DNA of 64,000 bases from OLB7 sp966250335 (GCA_966250335.1 CBINGZ010000003.1:124001-188000), one strand, 5' to 3'; counted from the stretch's first letter, positions 18,601-27,002 are shown. Notes: generated by a model from the sequence alone, not told the origin. Program-made: numbers and translations.

Positions 18601-20856
18601 TGCTCCGATCCTCGGCCGGTCGACGCGATATGTCATGGTGGGAGAAGGAGTTCCGTGCGGGTTCACCTCGCGGCCGTCGTGGGGCTCCATCATGTGAGCG
18701 ATCGGCGCGGCGGTGAAGGTGGCGCTGTTGTGATGTTCGACGGCGCCGCCGGCGGTCGAGCGGACCTCCAGCGTCCAGCGGTAGACGTTGCCGGGAGTCG
18801 TCGTGAACGCTTCACTGAAGATTGGAACACGAGATCCGTCCCCGCCGGGACCGAACCTGTTCAGAAAGAGAACGGGGCCGGAGGAGGAGAGTGTCGCCTC
18901 CCGCGCGAAGACGACCGGCGTTCCTCTCGGCGAGCCGCCGACCCGGTCGAGTTCCTCGACTCGTATCGTGATATGCTTCGGTCCGCTCCGGTCGATGATG
19001 AGGTCGGCCACGAACGGCGGGTTCGCGTCGGGGATGCGGTCGGCCTGGCCGGGATACTGGAGCATGACGGTGTAGTCGCTGCTTCCCCCTTCCTCGCCGT
19101 CCCGTCCGCCGACGGTAAAGGTCCATATCTCGCTGAGCCCGCGACGGGCGAAGAGGGAGGGATCGCCCGCCACCGGGTCGTACGCCTGCACCTGCCACGC
19201 GTAGGTCCTGCCGTTCTCCAGATGGAACGGATCGGTTCCCATCGCAATCTCGTATCTCGATCCATCCATCCACTGTGAGATCGCTCCCCGCTCCATGAAC
19301 GCGGAGTCGGCGGTTACGCCGGAGGGAACTTCCTTGATCTTCAGCGTGTAGCGCGCCAGGCTTCCGCTGCGCAGCCGGACATCCGACCACTCCAGGCGCT
19401 CGGGGAGCGAGACCCGTGTCCCCGGCTCCGGCGATTCAAGGATCGGCGGCTGGATCAGTGCGGTCTCCGGCGGGTCGCCGTAGGTGAACGTCCGGATCTC
19501 GCTGTAGCCTTCGTTGCCGAAGCGCATCGGAGGGAGCAGCCCCGTGGTCGTTGCGCGAACGCGCCATGCGTAGCGCCGCCCCCGCACCAGCTGCGTGCGC
19601 GGCATGGTGATCGCGAAGGATCGTGATATGATATCCCGTTCGATGAAGCCGCGCGCGGGGTCGAGCGTGGCGAAGATATCCGGAGTCGTACGACCGCTCT
19701 CCGGCACCTGCATCACCTCCAGCGTGTAGCGGACGTTCGGCGTCACCAGCGCGTTCACGTCGTGATCCCACTGGAACGTCGGCAGGCTCGGCGTCGATGC
19801 GGCTTCCTGCTCGGGCTCGAGCAGCTCCGGCGGCGGCGGGTAATCTATCGTGAAGGGACTGCTGCATCTGTAATCCCCTCTGATCGCATCGGTGACGAAA
19901 TCGCGGAGCTGGACGCAGAGCCTGAAGTCGTGTCCCTCGGGGAAGCGTCCTCCCGCGCGATAGTCGGCGTAGCCCGCGCCGGTGGTGAAGATATCGGAAC
20001 GGACGGCCGGGTCGATCCCCGGCGCCAGGAACGGGATGTCGCGGGTGTGGAGCGTATGCTCGGGCGTGGCCGGGATGTCGATCGGCGTGAGCCGTCGTCC
20101 GGCCTGCGGGTTCGTCTCCAGCACCGTCGTGCTCCCCTCGGTGATCCGCGCGTCCATGTAGACGCGGTAGGGACGGCTCCATCGGTTCGTGATATGAACG
20201 AGAACGGCATCGGGATTCCGGGCCCAGTCGGAGAAGAAGGGGGAACGCTCGGCCACTTCCACCTCCACTACCAGATCCTGACTCTCGGGAAGGATCTCGA
20301 AGGGATGTGTCGTGACCCCGGACATCTGGCTCTGCCGGATCATCGTGGTACGATCCACGCTCCAGGCCGTCAGCTCCAGGCCGTACATCCCGGCCGGCAG
20401 CCGGCCCGACTCGCTGAACCCCGGCTGGAAGACAAGATCGCGCTGCGCGGGGTTCGAGTGGAGGAAGTTCAACTCGTTCCCACGGGCGGTATAGAAGAGG
20501 CTCGCGGCGATCGTCCTGATGTTGAGCGAGAAGGTGCCGGGCCTCGGCTGCGACTGCGCCACGATCTGCCCGCTCGAGTTCCTGATCACCGCGTGCAGCA
20601 CAACGTCGAGGTCGGTGTTCTCACCCGGCAGGAAGTTGAACCCGAGCGTCACCTCCACCGATCTCTCCCTGATCCAGTCCTCGATATAGGGACTGATCGC
20701 TGTTCCTCCCCGGGACGGAAGTATCTCAATCTGATCGAACTGGATACGGTCGGTCTGCGCGTGCGCTCCGGCCGCCAGCAGCATGAGGATCGGAACCAGG
20801 ATGAAGCCCAGGGAGATGCGGGAGAATCGTCTGCAACCGTATCGTGTTCTGTTCAT
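12652..20856 (-). CDS. Giant exported beta-rich protein (2734 aa)
   Basis: A signal peptide (residues about 1-33, LGFILVPILMLLAAGAHAQ) leads into 2734 residues. The first about 900 contain several FN3/Ig-like repeats with the phrase YAWRVRA or YAWQVQAYDP. The middle (about 1100-2100) is made of long beta-strand repeats with amphipathic phrases such as FEIFRAEIGVDLLIGG. A (GGS)n linker lies at about 1583-1611. A Big_5-like Ig domain (PAENANNVSVFTTIGLGF to TWSFTTG) sits at about 2100-2215, then a C-terminal region of unknown fold. No catalytic motif is visible. It starts 11 bases after the barrel gene stop and overlaps the FN3 gene. I infer a surface or periplasmic structural protein. Confidence 0.85.
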   Translation of the reverse strand: MNRTRYGCRRFSRISLGFILVPILMLLAAGAHAQTDRIQFDQIEILPSRGGTAISPYIEDWIRERSVEVTLGFNFLPGENTDLDVVLHAVIRNSSGQIVAQSQPRPGTFSLNIRTIAASLFYTARGNELNFLHSNPAQRDLVFQPGFSESGRLPAGMYGLELTAWSVDRTTMIRQSQMSGVTTHPFEILPESQDLVVEVEVAERSPFFSDWARNPDAVLVHITNRWSRPYRVYMDARITEGSTTVLETNPQAGRRLTPIDIPATPEHTLHTRDIPFLAPGIDPAVRSDIFTTGAGYADYRAGGRFPEGHDFRLCVQLRDFVTDAIRGDYRCSSPFTIDYPPPPELLEPEQEAASTPSLPTFQWDHDVNALVTPNVRYTLEVMQVPESGRTTPDIFATLDPARGFIERDIISRSFAITMPRTQLVRGRRYAWRVRATTTGLLPPMRFGNEGYSEIRTFTYGDPPETALIQPPILESPEPGTRVSLPERLEWSDVRLRSGSLARYTLKIKEVPSGVTADSAFMERGAISQWMDGSRYEIAMGTDPFHLENGRTYAWQVQAYDPVAGDPSLFARRGLSEIWTFTVGGRDGEEGGSSDYTVMLQYPGQADRIPDANPPFVADLIIDRSGPKHITIRVEELDRVGGSPRGTPVVFAREATLSSSGPVLFLNRFGPGGDGSRVPIFSEAFTTTPGNVYRWTLEVRSTAGGAVEHHNSATFTAAPIAHMMEPHDGREVNPHGTPSPTMTYRVDRPRIGAAGFAPGTPHPFTMRPVIRLRSGTAVEFETTQELAFTGISFNGSFAMPRLGDGSYRWIVETKSGERTVATSEPADFTVAGAGTCLNSCACVEAIYPANNSASIPYEGAPRFSIGFRPRVNAGGVTRGTVRVWIRRGTEGDAETTRREPDFVGRFTGADMRARSAPSPELSIFDIDPRNDRGERLTLTRSTHYLWTIQVEYNSAGIREDRTACTETGATSRVSFFTTLSPTAEVPACNPPITNFTHPSGPDAISNELRIGGYTLTLDRASCTFGGEGRITGRGTVRTPTGTWAVEFTDLEVNNENQVTGGRASARTRDDVPATIQGLMGQANLNSDQIRRINELWHGGGTLLEAVTGEKKVPLGFNIDLGPVSSSSPTGWAFKAAFTKMVFEPTRAYFNIVVGVRMPVETSGGESTQWVGLLGQDIPFCAAEGSRWRAAIRYLEDNRFGSPAMTDWEFLIKRSQEREMPVDYVMQPGDGTGIIWSERGFEQLHIEIGVRIPRNILVPQREDTSTHQMQDIPEGSDGSRVTLSGVFDIMREGRALPDDGDRPRDPLGGGFYLVADLPQSRIANSDFKIAARDITLDLSTSWSPRADAGGTYTIPGMGSSAIPTRGGAFTREANWTGLFIKEATVVIPEINMPIGIRNAFSSSPLSFTAFAAPMAEARLGDAMTIRLDTIDFTIDRGNFTRARIMSSMTFPGAIEGRIGLDIAYQQIPETADRRSINAFLISLNAREDVNVRITEFIAFSIRRGSQMNVTYTDRPVRDSGSNFGFAFDISGGIKFAKRNPDGGDAIAIGGIDFEHFRFATDGRGLQPPRFTLFGVPIPMDTAASRSGSSGERSEGSGGSGGSGGSGGSGGSGEQKRVGGFPIGLRSLGISFHGEGAQMGLEAVLTVALTGEGDGPTFGGSVGLALDGALAMRDGGLQWQAPTLRLTSLSIDFRSDALTIAGQVEFYENDPVWGNGFSGSLEVSMAKMFQARADLKLGSREDFRYWFIRGEFGITMETTPMSIGPVGIFGFIGGAYQHMEATEIRNEAGAVVDVRYTPTAENTFGIMAGVHIGVNGKPSSFHAKIVLTARFRNERLSEIALDGRGWFMCDLERECNGADDSWAQLHIGFDFDNNRFLATLAANISLRPLIVVSAPPGSIEILFEPGNWHIYVGRGGFDSPERRTISATFFPDIANVMAQLYIMAGDHIAVDIGGIRLTGGGFATGIDVSLRAGGQFLIFYGELWGNLRAEIAIINVDEIGSYCLQGANGWYALANFRLGLGLAVGIDVDLWFVSGRFEIFRAEIGVDLLIGGPGPTFVDGDARGSFSILNGLISGSFHYHMHVGDEVPRECLTAAIDGQFRMPEPIVSVAPAENANNVSVFTTIGLGFALREKGELEMRRRGERVRARFRLHQPLEVVAADGSRVNGSLRIAGDSLSAEWSTEDVLLPQTRYTITAIAIAEEYNGSRWIETKRQVKTWSFTTGERPRDIYDGNIVAYTYPLIRQRYSYVEGHEGKHYVQVKRNMDYLFTNMPPSQTLIAEYTDQNRVKQEAPARYEPFRTGCGGTIVIDDPPVTTGTKYHLRIIKRTDRDYGKTKFSDPRAGLTRINLSNYKRMSASNLARIKQLELSGTDVASTTRESEYFRTERREGSAEARVLRNGRYTDSVMYDWFFGVGRYGTPQEKFNAATASYTVRLGSFIGFRVTSPEPIDDDLSGMALLRNPITVDKNELRTNGSVESWKSSLSENDKLARDYGKLVSLVGATDAAKLRSHVLTSDSRLRYPLMTYVDVKPEWSFSPSNHTYYQLRPDELRFEERTPTTGFTLAGMTLGLIGSGIGGSGTGGIGAGIGFAGTIGGSSGGYVEEVVINPLNASQDLTALTWRYRNAPYAWVPEGPLGFPIPLASLLSPTTVEALRRVGERRLVQTPSGRFDLMMIAKTRNWRTQTMWESGFAGGYVGRQDALRLEQISSTGRTTGIDFGEISCGSVGTIPSSTIRLQVP

Positions 20857-20867
20857 GATGACAATCC

Positions 20868-22610
20868 CTAGAAGGTCCGTGTATATCCGAGTGAGGAATT
20901 GAACTCCGTCGTCAGTTCGTTGGAACGGGAGTTGAAGCTGGCCTGCGAACTGAGCGTGAACGCATCGTGCTCGCTCACTCTGTAGCTGGCGCCGATCATC
21001 GGAAAGAGCTGTGTGGCCGACGCCGATTCGGTCACGGCGGAGGTGAGGGAAGCGTTGAGCGAGAGGTAGAGGGTCTTCTCCAGAAAGTCCTTCGTCACCC
21101 CCGCCGTCAGACTGTAGCTCGTGTTCCCGTAGGTCGATGTCTCCGCCCGCGACCAGCTTGTGGAGGCGTTGACCCCGTAGTCGCCGAGCGTGGTGCTGTA
21201 GCTGAGAACGGCGCTCGACGAGTTGTTGTTGGTCAGCGTCCCGGTCAGCAGGTTCCGATCGTCGTAGATCTGGCGCATCAGCGCCAGGGAGAGGGTGTGG
21301 CGTTCCTCCTCGCTTCCGAATGTATATCGCGGTGTGAAACTGATGGTCTGCGAGACGTTTTCGATCCGCGTCGTGTCGGTCACCCGGACGCGGCCGTCGG
21401 AGGAGCTCGAGGCGTAGTTGGCGTAGCGGAGGTCGACGCCGAAATCGGCCGAAGGCTGCCACGACGCCCCCGCCGAGGTGATCAGCCGGTTGGTGGTCGT
21501 GAGCCGGGTGTTGAGAAGATTGTTCCGTCGGATGCCGATCGATCCGCTCAGCCGGAGCTCCTTCATCGGGATGACCGTCGGAGCTATCGTGATATCCTCG
21601 CGGTCGCCGGAGATATATCCCACCCCCATCGACTGGAAATCGGGCTCCACCCGTTCGTACTTCAGCGAGATCCTGAACGGCCTCCCCGCATAGCCGACTC
21701 CCGCGCGCATCGCCAGGTTGGCCCTGGTGGAGGAGTTTACATGCATCAGACTCCGGGCAAACTCCGGCACGTCGGTGAGTTCGATCTCGGGCGCCGCCAG
21801 ATCGCGTGTGTAGACGCTGCCGGTGATCTCCCCCTCCACCGTCACCGCCCCCTCGAAGAGACCGAACCGCGTCGCGAGCCCGATCGCCGTGTTCTCCGCC
21901 GGGTGGACGATGGAGCCGACCCGCTCCGGGGGGAGCGATGTGCTGTCATCCCTGCCGTGGAAATAGTTGAGATCCACATAGCTCGCATCGCTTCCGAAGC
22001 CGATCTTGAACCCGTAACCGTTCCGCCTGTAGATCCGCGGGGCGCCGGTGGCGCTATCCTCCTCGGCCGCCGTCTTGAGTCTGCCGTACATCGCCGAGAG
22101 GCGGAGCCAGGGGAGGCGCAGATCTCCTCCGACCCCGAGCCATCGTTCGGAGGAGAGGGTGTAGTTCGAGTACGAGACGCTCCGGTATCCCAGATGGGCC
22201 GTGATCGACTTGTAGGTGGGGCTGACCCCGAACTCGTTGAACGGCTGCCGGAACTGCGACTCGCTCGTCGTCAGATAGATGTTGAACGGCATCTGCACGC
22301 CGTAGATCGCCACGGTGGGGGAGAAGGAGAGATAGCCGGTGAGATCGGGACGGTTCCCGAGCGGACCGGCCGGGGCGTGGAAGTGCTGCCCCTGGATGCT
22401 CAGCGACCCGCTGATCGTGAACGGCTCCACCTTGGAAAGATCGGAGAGATCCTGCGCCTCCGCCCCTCCCGCGGCGAGCGCCAGCAGGCAGAGAAGGGAG
22501 GCACAGTATGGTGACAGGCGACCCACCGGGGAGAATGTTAGCGAATGTAACGGCCCCATGCAACCCTGAGGTTGGGGATGGGGGGCGTTGGAAGCCTGGA
22601 ATCTGTTCAT
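20868..22610 (-). CDS. Outer-membrane beta-barrel protein
   Basis: About 580 residues. The chosen ATG (MNRFQASN) gives a long leader with the hydrophobic core LLCLLALAAGGAEAQ; an ATG at 22559 gives a more ordinary 36-residue signal peptide and is a good alternative. The mature protein is made of many alternating strands such as FRISLKYERVEPDF and YGVNASTSWSRAETSTYG. It ends in GYTRTF, with the terminal Phe typical of BAM-folded outer-membrane barrels. No plug or TonB box is seen. It is the first gene of the operon with the giant protein and the FN3 protein, so it could anchor or export them. Confidence 0.8.
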   Translation of the reverse strand: MNRFQASNAPHPQPQGCMGPLHSLTFSPVGRLSPYCASLLCLLALAAGGAEAQDLSDLSKVEPFTISGSLSIQGQHFHAPAGPLGNRPDLTGYLSFSPTVAIYGVQMPFNIYLTTSESQFRQPFNEFGVSPTYKSITAHLGYRSVSYSNYTLSSERWLGVGGDLRLPWLRLSAMYGRLKTAAEEDSATGAPRIYRRNGYGFKIGFGSDASYVDLNYFHGRDDSTSLPPERVGSIVHPAENTAIGLATRFGLFEGAVTVEGEITGSVYTRDLAAPEIELTDVPEFARSLMHVNSSTRANLAMRAGVGYAGRPFRISLKYERVEPDFQSMGVGYISGDREDITIAPTVIPMKELRLSGSIGIRRNNLLNTRLTTTNRLITSAGASWQPSADFGVDLRYANYASSSSDGRVRVTDTTRIENVSQTISFTPRYTFGSEEERHTLSLALMRQIYDDRNLLTGTLTNNNSSSAVLSYSTTLGDYGVNASTSWSRAETSTYGNTSYSLTAGVTKDFLEKTLYLSLNASLTSAVTESASATQLFPMIGASYRVSEHDAFTLSSQASFNSRSNELTTEFNSSLGYTRTF

Positions 22611-22770
22611 GATCGGCATATCTCCGCGTTCGTCATCACGGATACCAAGGTAGCGGCAAGCGGTCACAAACGGCGGGCCGTGCGGTTACAGAGTCGGGGC
22701 GGTCGATTTTTTTATGAGCGGTCGGGGATAAGGGGAGAATCGGGTGCGTACGTTATATCGGGACTTCTTT

Positions 22771-22778
22771 TATTTTCC
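22771..22778 (+). promoter_or_regulatory. Candidate TA-N2-TT promoter box
   Basis: TATTTTCC lies 38-45 bp upstream of the ATG at 22816 and resembles the Bacteroidota -7 box TAnnTTTG. I see no convincing -33 element, so this rests on position and on similar boxes before other genes here. Confidence 0.25.
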
Positions 22779-22815
22779 CTCCACTCTTCACGGTATCCAA
22801 ACAGTTCAGGTCTCC

Positions 22816-24855
22816 ATGAATCGTTCAGTACTTCTTCCGCTGATATTCCTTCTCGCTTCGGCGCAGGCCGTCCTGACACAACCTGCGGATATCGACGATG
22901 AGCCTCGTCCCGGCTTCGGCGGGTTCGTCGATCTCAACATCAACTTCCACAGCGCGGAGTTCGCGAAGCTTCCCGGCATCCCGAGCTGCTGTCCCAGGTA
23001 TGAAAGCGGGTCGGGTGTGGGACCGACGCTCGGCGTCTTCTACGAGTACCCCTTCTCGCGCAACCTGCTGCTCGACCTGCGCGTGGGATATTTCTCCAGC
23101 GGGGCTGTTCTCAGCACGGTCGAGGAGACGACGGTGATCCTGGGGAACGAACCGGGGACGGCAAAGTTCGAGCATTCCGTCGACGCCGACCTCTCCTCGG
23201 TGGCGATCGAGCCCCTCTTCGGCTACAGACTGGGATCGTCCCTCACGCTCCAGCTCGGCGGGCATGTCGGGTATGTGCTGACGAAAAACTTCTCGCAGAA
23301 GGAGACGATGCTGGAGCCGGAGGATATCGGGACGTTCGAGAACGGACGGCGGATCAGGAACGACACGGGGGGAGTGATCCCCGACGCATCGAGCATCGAG
23401 GCGGCGATCGTGGCGGGGGGAAAACTCACCTTCCCCCTGAACGGTAAACGGACTCTCTTCCTGGAGCCGGAGCTTCTCTTCTCGCTCGGGCTGACCGATG
23501 TTGCGGAGAGCATCGCATGGAAGCGGAACGCGCTCAGGATCGGCGTCGGGGTCAGGTTCTCGCCCGAGCGCGACAGAACGCCGGTCATCGCCGATGTGCC
23601 CGTCACCCCGGCTCCGCCGAAGGAGCCCGTGGTTCCGGTCGTCCCCCCGTCGAGCGCGATATCGGCGACGGTCGAGGCGGTGGGAGTGGAGGATGACGGA
23701 ACGGAAGTGCCGAGGGTGACCCTGCGCGCCGAGGAGTTCGTCTCCACATCGCTTCGTCCCCTTCTCAATTACATCTTCTTCGAGGATGGATCGTCCGATC
23801 TTCCCTCCCGCTACACCCGTCTTGCCTCCACGCAGACGTCGGGCTTCAGGGTGGATAATCTCTACAACGTCGAGACGCTGCCGACCTACTATCATATCCT
23901 GAACATCGTCGGCAGAAGGATGATGGAACATCCCACGGCGAAGATCACCCTTACCGGCTGCAACTCCGATGTCGGCAGGGAGAAGGGGGATCTCGATCTC
24001 TCGAACTCCCGCGCCGAGGCGGTGAGGGAGTATCTGACCGGTGTCTGGAGCATCCCTCCCGACCGCATACGAATCGCATCGCGAGGTTTGCCCGCGAAGC
24101 CCTCCAACGCGAACGAGCAGGACGGCATCGCCGAGAACCGTCGTGTCGAGATCGAATCCGATACATGGCAGATTCTTGAGCCGGTCGTCACCTCCGATAC
24201 GTTGCGCACCGTCTCGCCGCCGGTCATCCGGTTCCGTCCCGTGGTGACCGCCGCGTCGGAGGTGAGCGGATGGCGGCTGGAGGCGAAGCAGCCGAGCGGT
24301 CTCTCGAAGGAGTTCACGGGAGGGAAGAGCGTCCCCGAGCTGATCGACTGGGATATCAACGCCGAGGGGAACAGACTCTCCACTGCCGCCGGCTCCAACC
24401 GGATCGACTACACGCTGAACGCCGCCGCGGTCTCCGGCGAGGAGACGACCACGCAGACGCAGCGTATTCCGATAGAGTTGATCACGATCCAGAAGAAGCG
24501 GACCGAGAGGATCGCGGACAAGGAGATCGACCGCTACAGCCTGATCCTGTTCGATTTCGACAGGGCCGATCTGAACTCCGCGAACAGGCGGATCGGCGAT
24601 TTCATCAAGGGGCGGATGAGCCCGCAGGCGACGGCGACGATCACCGGCTACACCGACCGCATCGGCGACAGCGAGTACAACCGCGGCCTCTCCGACGAGC
24701 GCGCCAAGAGCACTGCCCGCGCGCTCGGCCTCTCCGCCGCCGACGCCCGGGGTGTCGGCGAGTCGACGCTGCTCTACGACAACAGCCTGCCGGAAGGACG
24801 CTTCTACTGCCGCACGGTGTCGGTGGTGGTGGAGACGCCGGTGAGCAACAGGTAA
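22816..24855 (+). CDS. OmpA-family protein with two OmpA-like domains
   Basis: 679 residues. A signal peptide (MNRSVLLPLIFLLASAQAVL) is followed by an N-terminal outer-membrane barrel of about 230 residues, a Pro-rich linker (TPAPPKEPVVPVVPPS), and then two OmpA-type peptidoglycan-binding modules. The first (about 318-460) has LTGCNSDVGREKGDLDLSN and RVEIE. The second (about 574-675) is a classic domain with LFDFDRADLNSANRR, ITGYTDRIGDSEYNRGLSDER and the family spacing. It should tie the outer membrane to the cell wall. Two such modules in one protein are less common than one. A strong terminator follows. It is divergent from the barrel/giant-protein operon. Confidence 0.9.
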   Translation: MNRSVLLPLIFLLASAQAVLTQPADIDDEPRPGFGGFVDLNINFHSAEFAKLPGIPSCCPRYESGSGVGPTLGVFYEYPFSRNLLLDLRVGYFSSGAVLSTVEETTVILGNEPGTAKFEHSVDADLSSVAIEPLFGYRLGSSLTLQLGGHVGYVLTKNFSQKETMLEPEDIGTFENGRRIRNDTGGVIPDASSIEAAIVAGGKLTFPLNGKRTLFLEPELLFSLGLTDVAESIAWKRNALRIGVGVRFSPERDRTPVIADVPVTPAPPKEPVVPVVPPSSAISATVEAVGVEDDGTEVPRVTLRAEEFVSTSLRPLLNYIFFEDGSSDLPSRYTRLASTQTSGFRVDNLYNVETLPTYYHILNIVGRRMMEHPTAKITLTGCNSDVGREKGDLDLSNSRAEAVREYLTGVWSIPPDRIRIASRGLPAKPSNANEQDGIAENRRVEIESDTWQILEPVVTSDTLRTVSPPVIRFRPVVTAASEVSGWRLEAKQPSGLSKEFTGGKSVPELIDWDINAEGNRLSTAAGSNRIDYTLNAAAVSGEETTTQTQRIPIELITIQKKRTERIADKEIDRYSLILFDFDRADLNSANRRIGDFIKGRMSPQATATITGYTDRIGDSEYNRGLSDERAKSTARALGLSAADARGVGESTLLYDNSLPEGRFYCRTVSVVVETPVSNR

Positions 24856-24905
24856 GTAGCGCGTCGGTGGAGATTGATATCTCTTAATGTGATGTTTGAA
24901 TGATG

Positions 24906-24942
24906 AACCCCGCCGGGATATGCGATCCCCGGCGGGGTTTTT
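24906..24942 (+). terminator. Rho-independent terminator after the OmpA-type gene
   Basis: CCCCGCCGGG (24908-24917) pairs perfectly with CCCGGCGGGG (24928-24937), loop of 10, followed by TTTTT. The stem is strong and the T-run is on the plus strand, so it ends transcription of the gene stopping at 24855. Confidence 0.9.
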
Positions 24943-25215
24943 CGTGAACGCCCTTCTCCCTTGATCCGATATATCGTGGAGGCCGCGAGCCGATGTTGTC
25001 AGGATCGATCCGCTCGATTGTCACATACGGGGACGATGAGGTGACGGGATCGATCCGGGTCGGTCGGATGTTGATATGACGGAGGGGGTCGCCGATCGAT
25101 CGCCTCCACGCGTCGTAAACCTGCCGACCGGTTCGGCGTCTCTGACGAACGTGTGCGGGACGAAGCGCGGTTATGTATTTTCAGGCGGACAACACACACA
25201 GAAACGGGAAGGAAC
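24943..25215. other. Gene-free stretch before the small barrel gene
   Basis: About 270 bp between the terminator and the ATG at 25216. It holds several GATCGATCC-like palindromic runs and a possible promoter box TATTTT at 25176-25181, about 35 bp before the ATG. I see no gene, RNA or repeat that I can support. Confidence 0.5.
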
Positions 25216-25896
25216 ATGAACAGCATAATCAGACGGGGACTCTGTATCGCGCTCTTCGCGGTCGTCACGACCTGCGGCGCGCGGGCTCAGTTCGGGGTGG
25301 GGATCGGCGTGGCGGCGGCGGGGGACAACCTTCAGCAGGCCGGGGGGGAGCTGGCGGATCTTTTCAGCAGCGACAGTATTACGTATGACGATGTATCGGG
25401 CACCATCGGGTTCTACGTGACCGGAAAGGCGCGCTTCGAGCTCGGTGAGGTGCTCAGGTTCAGCGGGGATCTCTCCTACGTCTACTTCCAGGCGAAGGAG
25501 CTGACCCTCACCGACTTCAATGTGAACACCCAGGACAGCACGGTCGCCGCAACCTTCGAGGTCGGCACGTCGCTGATACCGATCGGAGCCGGTGTCGAGG
25601 CGGTGCTTCCGCTCGGGCCCCTGAAGCCGTATCTCGGTCTGCAGGGGACCTACACCTTCGTCAGCCGCACCTACGCCTTCGTGCGCGGCGCGCAGGAGCT
25701 GGATGACGCGGACTTCCGCAACAAGTCGGCCGGCGACGGCGAGCTGGGAGTCGCGATCAGCGCCGGTGTCGATATCGGACTGGGACCGCTCAAGCTCGAT
25801 GTCGGCGCCAAGTACAATCTCTCCAATCTCCTGAGCACGGACGAGAACGAGAAGTCGATGCGATATCTGCAGGTGGGGGTTGCCGCGTTGTTCTAG
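25216..25896 (+). CDS. Outer-membrane beta-barrel protein, OmpW/OprF-like size
   Basis: 226 residues. The ATG at 25216 follows a good GGGAAGGA ribosome site. The signal peptide covers about 25 residues (IIRRGLCIALFAVVTTCGARA). The mature protein has about eight alternating strands (GTIGFYVTGKARFELGE, GAGVEAVLPLGPLKPYLGL, SAGVDIGLGPLKLDVGAKY) and ends in QVGVAALF with a C-terminal Phe for outer-membrane insertion. This is the size of small eight-stranded barrels. The substrate is unknown. A hairpin terminator follows. Confidence 0.8.
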   Translation: MNSIIRRGLCIALFAVVTTCGARAQFGVGIGVAAAGDNLQQAGGELADLFSSDSITYDDVSGTIGFYVTGKARFELGEVLRFSGDLSYVYFQAKELTLTDFNVNTQDSTVAATFEVGTSLIPIGAGVEAVLPLGPLKPYLGLQGTYTFVSRTYAFVRGAQELDDADFRNKSAGDGELGVAISAGVDIGLGPLKLDVGAKYNLSNLLSTDENEKSMRYLQVGVAALF

Positions 25897-25932
25897 GCGC
25901 CCTCTGGATGCCCGATGGGATGTCGGATATGG

Positions 25933-25958
25933 AAGGGGCCGGAGAGATCCGGCCCTTT
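25933..25958. terminator. Hairpin between convergent genes
   Basis: GGGCCGG (25936-25942) pairs with CCGGCCC (25949-25955), loop of six, with A-rich sequence on the left and TTT on the right. It can serve the plus-strand gene ending at 25896 and perhaps the minus-strand gene ending at 26044. Confidence 0.75.
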
Positions 25959-26043
25959 GTCATATATAACGTTGTCCGATGCAACCGTGTGCGGTTCCGA
26001 CTCGCCGGAACCATCCCACGCCCCGGCGGAGGACGCCGGAAAC

Positions 26044-26718
26044 TCACCACACATACGCCAGTCCCCAGTGAAACCACGGGGTGAACCCCTTGGAGGCGGA
26101 GGCGAACACTCCCGGAACCACCATCGAATAATATTCCGATCCGATGAACCCGTAGTCGACGCCGATCTCGCTGAAGCTCATCACGTTCCTGAAGATCCTG
26201 ATGTAGGCGCCGTACGCCACGCCGATCGCCATGCGCGAGAAGCTTCCGGTGTCGGCGTCCAGATCGTCGTCGGGCTCGCCGATGTTGAAATGGTTGAGGG
26301 AAAGTCCCGCCGCGAGATATGTCATCCTCTCGCGCTTCGTCGAGAGGAAGAATCGCAGGTCGCCGCTGAAGGTCTGTGCCGTGTTGTTGAAATTGAACAG
26401 ACCGTTCGAGAACCCGATCTGACCGCCGACGACGAGCGTGGGGGTCACGAAGGTGTGGTAGCCGGCGTTGAAGGTCGTGATCGATCTGATGAGATCTATC
26501 GAGATCATATGCTCCCTGCGCGAGATCGGACCGGAGCCCGTACCGGTGGCCGAGCTTGAGCTTGAACTGGAGACCTCCGACGAGCCGGAGAAGGAGGATG
26601 ACTGGTCGGTTCCTTCCGGCGCGATGACGGGGTTCGTCATGATCTGGCTGGTGTCGCGCTGGGCAAGGGTCGTCACCGGGGCAAGAACAAAGAGAATGAG
26701 GAGAACGATGCGAAGCAT
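26044..26718 (-). CDS. Small outer-membrane barrel with Ser-rich N-terminal segment
   Basis: 224 residues. A signal peptide (MLRIVLLILFVLAPVTTLAQ) is followed by a disordered Ser/Gly-rich stretch (about 37-62, GSSEVSSSSSSSATGTGSG), then about 155 residues of alternating strands (SIDLIRSITTFNAGYHTF, SFSRMAIGVAYGAYIRIF) ending in WGLAYVW, an aromatic terminus typical of outer-membrane barrels. I recognise no named family. ATG 26718 is chosen because the upstream in-frame extension is Arg-rich and lacks a leader. It converges with the barrel gene to its left. Confidence 0.8.
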   Translation of the reverse strand: MLRIVLLILFVLAPVTTLAQRDTSQIMTNPVIAPEGTDQSSSFSGSSEVSSSSSSSATGTGSGPISRREHMISIDLIRSITTFNAGYHTFVTPTLVVGGQIGFSNGLFNFNNTAQTFSGDLRFFLSTKRERMTYLAAGLSLNHFNIGEPDDDLDADTGSFSRMAIGVAYGAYIRIFRNVMSFSEIGVDYGFIGSEYYSMVVPGVFASASKGFTPWFHWGLAYVW

Positions 26719-27002
26719 AGTGCGATAGATAATGATTGGGATCGATTCGGGAATCGAAGGATCGGACTTCTCTGGAAACGATAGAGTCCCGTATTCCTCC
26801 CGACAACGGGGCCGGAGAGAAGCAGGGAGAAGGGACCGCCTGCGGCGGCGGATGTGAAAATATGAAATAGCCCGGTGACGGCGGCGGCTCCGATCCGCGA
26901 ATCGTCGATCCCCGGAGAGCGGGGGCGAATTCCTCCCCGCCGTCGGCGGGCGCATGGAACCGGATGCGTAATTTCCGCGCGAACACTCATCAAACATCAA
27001 GC

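Noticed and set aside
15400..19278. 1292-codon open frame opposite the giant protein gene
   Set aside because: It is a GC-rich antisense shadow: the opposite strand has a clear signal peptide, domain repeats and operon context, while this frame is Arg/Asp-rich without recognisable domains.
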